A DNA stretch of 64,000 bases. Source: Roseiarcus sp963842835. GTDB lineage: Bacteria; Pseudomonadota; Alphaproteobacteria; Rhizobiales; Beijerinckiaceae. The notes under the pieces were generated by a model. It saw only the letters and a list, made by a program, of their open reading frames with translations. It was not told the DNA's origin and ran no database searches. How positions within the stretch are numbered: the stretch's first letter is position 1; the number at the start of each line of letters is the position of its first letter. Both the position numbers and the translations under genes were made by a program. Where the stretch lies: NCBI GenBank assembly GCA_963842835.1, contig CAWJIB010000009.1, forward strand, positions 806,001 to 870,000. The letters are read 5' to 3'. Of this stretch, positions 59,055 to 64,000 are shown one piece after another.

Positions 59055-59623
59055 GGCCACTCTCCTCGAATTGTTGAAACGGCAGGTTGTTGAAAAACGA
59101 CACAACCCTTCGGCCGGCGTTCCGCCGGCGAATAGATCGAACCGCAGATGTTCCATATAATGCGGGCACAAGTCAATCGCGAGGGGCGCGCGGGCGTGTC
59201 TCAATTTGAATTTCTGCGGAGGGTGCGCGCCGTAGCAAAACTCGGAAAGTGGCCGGCGGCGAAGTTATTGATTTCGCTCGCCGATCGCGATCCTCGTCGG
59301 CCATCGTTAGGGCAAGGCGCGTGCGAAACCCACACGCGGCGAAGCCCGCCCCCGCGCGCAGCCTTTGGCGGATTTTTCGCCAAGCCCGTCTGCGGCCTCG
59401 GCGACGACCATCTCGATCGGTCGAAACGCGTCATTGCGGTGCGCGAAAATCACATTCGGACGACCGCCGTCTGCAAGTGGGACACGAAATGTGGGAAACG
59501 CCACATCACGCGAGCAAGAGAAGGCGTATTCATGAACCATGCAAACGGTTCGTTGGGATTCCAACCCCACCCGTCAAACCAAGGCTCAACGTCGGGCAAA
59601 CACATTCTAAAGGAGGAGCGATC
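59055..59623. other. Region upstream of infC and of the unknown membrane protein
   Basis: About 570 bases. It must carry the infC promoter (minus strand) and the promoter of the gene at 59624. Frames crossing it are Arg/Pro-rich. A short frame starting ATG 59532 (MNHANGSLGFQPHPSNQ...) has GAGAAGG upstream but runs out of phase into the next gene, and I do not accept it as a gene. No structure was recognised. Confidence 0.4.
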
Positions 59624-60079
59624 ATGCGCACGATGCTTCTGCTTGGAACCACGACGATTATTCTCGCTCTCGGCTGCGTTGGCGCGCAAGCCATACCGCT
59701 CGGCAATCAGGCCGCCGCGCCCAACGCCACGTTCAATGAACAATTGCTGACGGCCAACTCGGGGACGCTGGCGATGGCGGGACGCTCGGCATTCGCAATC
59801 GAGGGCAACGGCGGCGCTCTTGTTATGGAGCCTGCCGGGGTCGATCCGACGCTCCCAATCGATACGGAGACTGCCATGCGCAATTTCATCTTGCTTGCAA
59901 TTGCCTTGGTTATCGCCGGCTTTAGCGCTGTCAGCGCAATAGTGGTGCGTATCCTGGACGGCCAGGAGTTCTCCCCCGGTGGCGTGGCCGCTCAACCGCC
60001 CGAAGGGTTGCTGCGCGCCAACCTCGCAAATCTGGACGGCCTCTTTGTTGGACACTCCGCTCATGCAAGGCAAGCATGA
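59624..60079 (+). CDS. Secreted/membrane protein of unknown function
   Basis: 151 residues. A signal peptide (MRTMLLLGTTTIILALGCVGAQA) is followed by 60 residues of low-complexity Ala/Gly/Asn-rich sequence, then a second hydrophobic helix (RNFILLAIALVIAGFSAVSAIVVRI, about 85-109) and a soluble tail. The start has one of the best ribosome sites of the window (AAAGGAGGAG, 7 bases from ATG), so it is probably well expressed. I recognise no family. An internal ATG at 59876 just before the second helix could start a shorter form. Confidence 0.65.
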   Translation: MRTMLLLGTTTIILALGCVGAQAIPLGNQAAAPNATFNEQLLTANSGTLAMAGRSAFAIEGNGGALVMEPAGVDPTLPIDTETAMRNFILLAIALVIAGFSAVSAIVVRILDGQEFSPGGVAAQPPEGLLRANLANLDGLFVGHSAHARQA

Positions 60080-60192
60080 TCGCTGTCAATTCCGCGCAAT
60101 CCCGTCGATCCGCGCGTGGGAACCATGCGCGGACCTTCAGGGTCAGTGAGGCTTGACTGGCGAACGGCGGGAAGAGGCTGGCCGAGCCGACC

Positions 60193-60873
60193 CTATCCCT
60201 CTTCAGCGACGATGCGGCGCAAGCGTTCCGCGTCCGCCAAAACAATGGCGCCGTGCGTGCGCGCAATCGCGCCGCTTCGCTCAAGCGCGTTCAGAAATTT
60301 CGTCACGGCCTCGCGATGCGTGCTGATGCGCGCGGCCAGTTCGGCATGCGTCGGCGGCGGCGAGATGACGACGCGCCCGTCAGTTGTCGTCCGCGAAAGC
60401 CGAAGCAATTCCGAGCAGAGGCGGCGGCGCACGTCTAAATTCGCGTGTTCGTTCATGCGATCGTTGAGCGCGCGGATCCCGGCCGCGAGCGTCTTGAGAA
60501 CCTTCTCGCAGACGTCTGGGTGGCGGTGGATTGTTTCCCAAAACACCGCTGCAGACATACGCGCAACGACCGTGTCGACAATTGCCCGAATTGCGGCCGA
60601 TCGTGGTTTCCCGTCGATAGCGGAATACTCGCCAAAATATTCGCCCTCATGAATGTCGCGCAGAATTATCTCCCGGCCAGACGTGACGATAACGACCCTC
60701 GCGCGCCCGCTATGCACGAAGAAGACATCCGTGCCCTCCGACTGGTAATCGATCACCCATTCGCCGGCGCTGACCTTGCGCCATACGCAACGCGTATCGA
60801 TCGTGCGAACTTCATCTGGACTAAGCGAAGCGAACAGCGGCATTCGCCCCAATGTCTCCGAAACGCGGGTCAT
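60193..60873 (-). CDS. Crp/Fnr-family transcriptional regulator, cAMP type
   Basis: 226 residues. The cyclic-nucleotide domain (about 12-130) contains GEYFGEYSAIDGKPRSAAIRA, the cAMP pocket with Gly-Glu and Arg-Ser, so it binds a cyclic nucleotide, unlike Fnr with its Cys cluster. The HTH domain has ISPPPTHAELAARISTHREAVTKFLNALERSGAIARTHGAIVLAD with the recognition helix THREAVTKFLNALERSG. ATG 60873. It stands alone, convergent with the unknown membrane protein. Its targets are not known. Confidence 0.9.
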   Translation of the reverse strand: MTRVSETLGRMPLFASLSPDEVRTIDTRCVWRKVSAGEWVIDYQSEGTDVFFVHSGRARVVIVTSGREIILRDIHEGEYFGEYSAIDGKPRSAAIRAIVDTVVARMSAAVFWETIHRHPDVCEKVLKTLAAGIRALNDRMNEHANLDVRRRLCSELLRLSRTTTDGRVVISPPPTHAELAARISTHREAVTKFLNALERSGAIARTHGAIVLADAERLRRIVAEEG

Positions 60874-61157
60874 TGGCGTATCCCCTGTCGCTCCAGTCTA
60901 TGTCGCTGAACCGTTTACGGCAACGCAGGTCGGCGGCCAGGCGCGGTGCGCCGCAGTGTGAAAATGGCTAGAGGTCGGAGTTCAAGATATCGGAGCCGGC
61001 AGGAATTGACGTCGCGTTCATTCGACAGAAGCGCTGATGTCGAGTTGCGCTGCGCCTTGGACGGCGAAAGCGGACATGCCGAGCCCCCGCGAAGCGCCGA
61101 GAGCGGAAGTTCAAAACAGGACGCTACCGCGCGCCAACGTTCGTTTGCGCCCGCCGC

Positions 61158-62357
61158 TCAGGCCGCGAGGTCCGCGACGATCGAATCGAGCAGCGGCGCC
61201 CCCATGCGCGTCACCCGGATTCGTCCGGTCTCGTCCTCTTTGACAAAACCCTCGGCGGCGAGATCGTCGATCTGGCGCTGCAGCAGCGCGCGCCCGCTCA
61301 AGGCTTCGAACCGCGCGCGGTCGATCCCTTCGCGCAGGCGCAGGCCCATCAGCAGGAATTCGTCGCCTTGCTCCTCGGCGCTCAGCGGCGCGTTCTCGAT
61401 CAGCCCATGGCCTTCGCTCTCGACCTGGGTGAGCCACATCTCCGGATGCTTCTCCGTCGCCTGGGCGCGGCGCCCTTCTGGCGTCAGGACACGGCCGTGC
61501 GCGCCGGGGCCGACTCCGGCGTATTCGCCGTAGCGCCAATAGACGAGATTGTGCCGGCTCTCGGCGCCGGGCCGCGCATGGTTGGAGATTTCGTAGGCGG
61601 GAAGGCCGGCGCCTTCAGCGATCTCCTGCGTCGCGTCGAACAGCGCGCGGGCGAGCTCTTCGTCGGGCGTGGCGAGCTTGCCCGCCCGCCACAATCGCTC
61701 GAAGATCGTGTCCGGCTCGATGGTGAGCTGATAGAGCGACAGGTGCTCGCCCGCCATTTTCATCGCTTCGGCCAATTCGGCGCGCCAGGCTTGTTCGCTC
61801 TGGCCGGGCCGGGCATAGATCAGATCGAAGGAATAGCGGGGGAAGATCGATGCGGCGATTCTGACCGCCTCGACCGCTTCGGCGACGTCGTGGCGCCGGC
61901 CCAGCGCCTTCAGGTCGGCGTCGTTGAGCGCCTGCACGCCGATCGACAGGCGGTTGACCCCGGCGGCGCGATAGCCGCGGAAGCGCCCGGCCTCGACGCT
62001 GGTCGGATTGGCCTCCAGCGTGATTTCCGCTTCGGGCTCGACGCTCCAGTTCGCCGCGATCGCATCGATGACGCTCTGCACCGCCTGCGGACGCATCAGC
62101 GAGGGCGTGCCGCCGCCGAAGAAAATCGAGCGAACCACGCGACCGGGCGTCGCCGCCGCGCGGTGGGCGAGTTCGGCGCGCAGAGCGCAAACGAAGCGCT
62201 CTTCGTCGATCGGCGCGGCGCGCACATGGGAGTTGAAATCGCAATACGGGCATTTGGCCAGGCAGAACGGCCAATGCACATACACGCCGAAGCCGGCGTC
62301 GTCGGCGCGCAGCGGCGCGGCCGCCTGCCGCGGCGCAAGGGTTTCCATCGTCGTCAT
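61158..62357 (-). CDS. hemW: Radical SAM heme chaperone HemW
   Basis: 399 residues. The radical SAM cluster motif CxxxCxYC is at Cys32, Cys36, Cys39 (WPFCLAKCPYCDFNSH), preceded by GFGVYVHWPF and followed by SIFFGGGTPSLM, ITLEANPTS, GVNRLSIGVQALNDADLKALGRRH and LYQLTIEPDT, with the C-terminal NLVYWRYGEYAGVGPGAHGRV. The HemW signature is CNF/CDF after the cluster. It inserts heme into respiratory enzymes. Divergent from the isomerase gene at 62450. Confidence 0.94.
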   Translation of the reverse strand: MTTMETLAPRQAAAPLRADDAGFGVYVHWPFCLAKCPYCDFNSHVRAAPIDEERFVCALRAELAHRAAATPGRVVRSIFFGGGTPSLMRPQAVQSVIDAIAANWSVEPEAEITLEANPTSVEAGRFRGYRAAGVNRLSIGVQALNDADLKALGRRHDVAEAVEAVRIAASIFPRYSFDLIYARPGQSEQAWRAELAEAMKMAGEHLSLYQLTIEPDTIFERLWRAGKLATPDEELARALFDATQEIAEGAGLPAYEISNHARPGAESRHNLVYWRYGEYAGVGPGAHGRVLTPEGRRAQATEKHPEMWLTQVESEGHGLIENAPLSAEEQGDEFLLMGLRLREGIDRARFEALSGRALLQRQIDDLAAEGFVKEDETGRIRVTRMGAPLLDSIVADLAA

Positions 62358-62449
62358 CGCCGCCTTATGCCAGCTTGCCGGGCGCCGCGCCAGATTCTTT
62401 GCTATGCCTAATCGGCCGTCGGCTCCGACGGCCGGAGAATCCGGGAATC

Positions 62450-63691
62450 ATGTCCGAATCCTACGACGCGAAATCCGTCTGGCGACAGACAAACGGCCAC
62501 CGGCGCTGGCTCGCCGCCGAGGCCGACGCCCTCTTCGCCTTTTACGAAGTCGATCTGATTCGTCCCTCCGGCGGCTTCGCGACGCTCGACGAGTCCGGGC
62601 GCGCGATGGCGTTCGAGACGGTCCGTCCGCTGCATGTGACGACGCGCATGGTGCATTGTTTCGCCATCGCGCATCTCCTCGGGCGTCCCGGCGCCGCCGA
62701 CATCGTCGATCACGGCATGGAAGCGATACGGACGCGCCACCGCGATCCCCGCCACGGCGGCTATTTCTGGTCCTTCGACGACGAGGGCCCGCGCGAGCGC
62801 GAAAAGCTCGCCTACGGCCACGCCTTCGTGCTGCTCGCCGCGGCGAGCGCCAAATGCGCCGGCCATCCGCAAGCCGACGCGCTGCTGAGCGACGTCGCCG
62901 AGGTTCTCGAGGCGCGGTTCTGGGAGCCGAAATACGGCGCGAGCGCCGATGAATTCGCTGAGGACTGGTCGCCGTTCAGCGCCTATCGCGGGCAGAACGC
63001 CAATATGCACTTGACCGAGGCGTTGATGGCTGCGTTCGAGGCGACCGGCGAGCGCAGCTTTCTCGACAAGGCCGAAGGCATCGCCGATCGCGTCCTGCGG
63101 CAAAACGCCGCCGCGGCGGATTGGCGCGTGCCGGAGCATTACGCGGCCGATTGGACGATCGATCGCGAATACAAGGGCTCGGACATGTTCCGTCCCTATG
63201 GCGTCACGCCGGGGCACGCTCTGGAATGGGCGCGTCTGGCGCTACAGCTCTGGGAACTCGGCGGGCGTGAGATCGCCTGGCTGCCCGGCGCGGCGCGCGC
63301 GCTCTTCGCGCGGGCGGTCGGGGAGGGCTGGGACGCGGCGCGCGGCGGCTTCTACTACACGCTCGAGTGGAGCGGCGCGCCGCGCGTGCGCGACCGGCTG
63401 TGGTGGCCTTGCTGCGAGGGCGTCGGCGCGGCGACGTTTCTGGGCGCGCTCGACGGCGATGCGCTCTACGAGGCGTGGTATCGACGCATCTGGGGCTTCT
63501 GCGCGCGCCACTTTCTCGATCGGCGCCACGGCGGCTGGCGTTGCCAACTCGACAATTCGCTGCGTCCGATCTCCGGCTATTTCGTCGGCAAGCCGGACCT
63601 CTATCACGCCGTGCAGGCCTGTCTCATCCCGCTCTATCCCACGAGCGGCTCCCTGACGCGCGGGATCTTGCGCGCGCCCGCAGGCGGCTGA
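62450..63691 (+). CDS. AGE-family sugar isomerase/epimerase (mannose isomerase type)
   Basis: 413 residues forming an alpha6/alpha6 barrel. Seen: TVRPLHVTTRMVHCFAIAHLLGRPGAADIVDHGMEAIRTRHRDPRHGGYFWSFDDEG, the AGE/YihS pattern, NANMHLTEALMAAFEATGE, GVTPGHALEWARLALQLWE and the HGGWRCQLDNSLRPISGYFVGKPDLYHAVQACLIPLYP ending. The catalytic His residues of YihS are in MHLTEAL, GHALEW and KPDLYHA. It interconverts mannose and fructose, or a related pair. ATG 62450. With uxuA and the xylonate-type dehydratase it adds to sugar metabolism. Confidence 0.88.
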   Translation: MSESYDAKSVWRQTNGHRRWLAAEADALFAFYEVDLIRPSGGFATLDESGRAMAFETVRPLHVTTRMVHCFAIAHLLGRPGAADIVDHGMEAIRTRHRDPRHGGYFWSFDDEGPREREKLAYGHAFVLLAAASAKCAGHPQADALLSDVAEVLEARFWEPKYGASADEFAEDWSPFSAYRGQNANMHLTEALMAAFEATGERSFLDKAEGIADRVLRQNAAAADWRVPEHYAADWTIDREYKGSDMFRPYGVTPGHALEWARLALQLWELGGREIAWLPGAARALFARAVGEGWDAARGGFYYTLEWSGAPRVRDRLWWPCCEGVGAATFLGALDGDALYEAWYRRIWGFCARHFLDRRHGGWRCQLDNSLRPISGYFVGKPDLYHAVQACLIPLYPTSGSLTRGILRAPAGG

Positions 63692-63704
63692 GGCGCTCGA
63701 GGGT

Positions 63705-64000
63705 TCAAAGGCCCTCGAACAGCGCCGTCGAGAGATAGCGTTCGGCGAAGGAGGGCACGATGACGACGATCGTCTTGCCGTCGTTCTCGGGCCGGCGGGC
63801 GACATCGATCGCCGCCGCGATGGCGGCGCCGGAGGATATCCCCACGGGAATGCCCTCGAGCCGCGCCACCAGCCTCGCCGTGTCGAACGCGGTCTGGTTG
63901 CCGACGGTGACAACCTCGTCGATGAGGCTGCGATCGAGGATCGCCGGCGCAAAGCCCGCGCCGATGCCTTGAATCTTGTGCGGGCCGGGCGCGCCGCCCG
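63705..64000 (-). CDS. cysK: Cysteine synthase (O-acetylserine sulfhydrylase), C-terminal part
   Basis: 97 residues before the TGA at 63707-63705; the N-terminus is beyond the window edge. The sequence GPHKIQGIGAGFAPAILDRSLIDEVVTV is the CysK C-terminal signature (H-x-I-Q-G-I-G-A-G-F), followed by GIPVGISSGAAIAAAIDVA with the PLP-phosphate SSGA loop and VIVPSFAERYLSTALFEGL. It makes cysteine from O-acetylserine and sulfide with PLP. Confidence 0.95.
   Translation of the reverse strand, partial: GGAPGPHKIQGIGAGFAPAILDRSLIDEVVTVGNQTAFDTARLVARLEGIPVGISSGAAIAAAIDVARRPENDGKTIVVIVPSFAERYLSTALFEGL

Noticed and set aside
59532..59750. Short plus-strand frame starting MNHANGSLGF, considered as a leader peptide
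   Set aside because: It overlaps the start of the gene at 59624 in another phase and becomes Arg-rich; the strong ribosome site serves the other frame.

Overview
The window is GC-rich, densely packed DNA from an alphaproteobacterium, most likely of the order Hyphomicrobiales (Rhizobiales). The purH, purC, phaZ, kbl/tdh and porin proteins all read like rhizobial or methylotroph (Methylocystaceae/Beijerinckiaceae-like) proteins. The genus is an inference: no methane or methanol oxidation gene lies in the window. Two tRNA genes (Gly-TCC, Arg-TCG) are present, and no rRNA or CRISPR array was seen.

Layout. 1-2.6 kb: end of a group 1 [NiFe] hydrogenase operon (cytochrome b subunit, large subunit, maturation protease, HypC). 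2.7-7.5 kb: EamA exporter with a CoA hydratase, membrane and periplasmic proteins, a HpcH/HpaI aldolase. 7.1-13.5 kb: four-gene RND efflux operon on the minus strand that ends in a small duplicated Cys-rich protein. 14.1-16.5 kb: porin with a strong terminator, long leader region, tRNA-Gly. 16.8-24 kb: ABC-2 transporter, PHB depolymerase, L,D-transpeptidase (apparently frameshifted), DUF1674/SdhAF4, rsmB, purH. 24-26.5 kb: a four-gene operon (hydrolase, two membrane proteins, winged-helix regulator) behind a promoter that carries repeats. 26.7-31 kb: kbl-tdh-GNAT (threonine to glycine), a YafK-type L,D-transpeptidase and accA.

32-34.5 kb is the least ordinary stretch: lower GC, a PagL-type lipid A deacylase, decayed ParB-like modules on both strands, a tRNA D-arm fragment, a PilZ protein and an orphan Flp pilin. 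It looks like the scar of a decayed mobile island. 35-46 kb: tRNA-Arg, xylonate-type dehydratase, GNAT, outer-membrane barrel, EamA transporter, dienelactone hydrolase, purC, DUF485-actP acetate uptake, and orphan modBC with a candidate ModE box. 46-50 kb: Yip1 protein, uxuA, Tat-exported phosphoesterase, HAD phosphatase. 50-55 kb: tetR-MFP-RND operon with a 30-bp palindromic operator. 55-64 kb: two-subunit aconitase X, Fsr-like exporter, infC with an apparent AUU start, an unknown membrane protein, a Crp-type regulator, hemW, an AGE-family sugar isomerase and the end of cysK.

Together the genes suggest an organism with H2 uptake, PHB storage, acetate and sugar-acid side routes, and heavy investment in export: two RND pumps, an Fsr exporter, two EamA transporters and an ABC-2 system.
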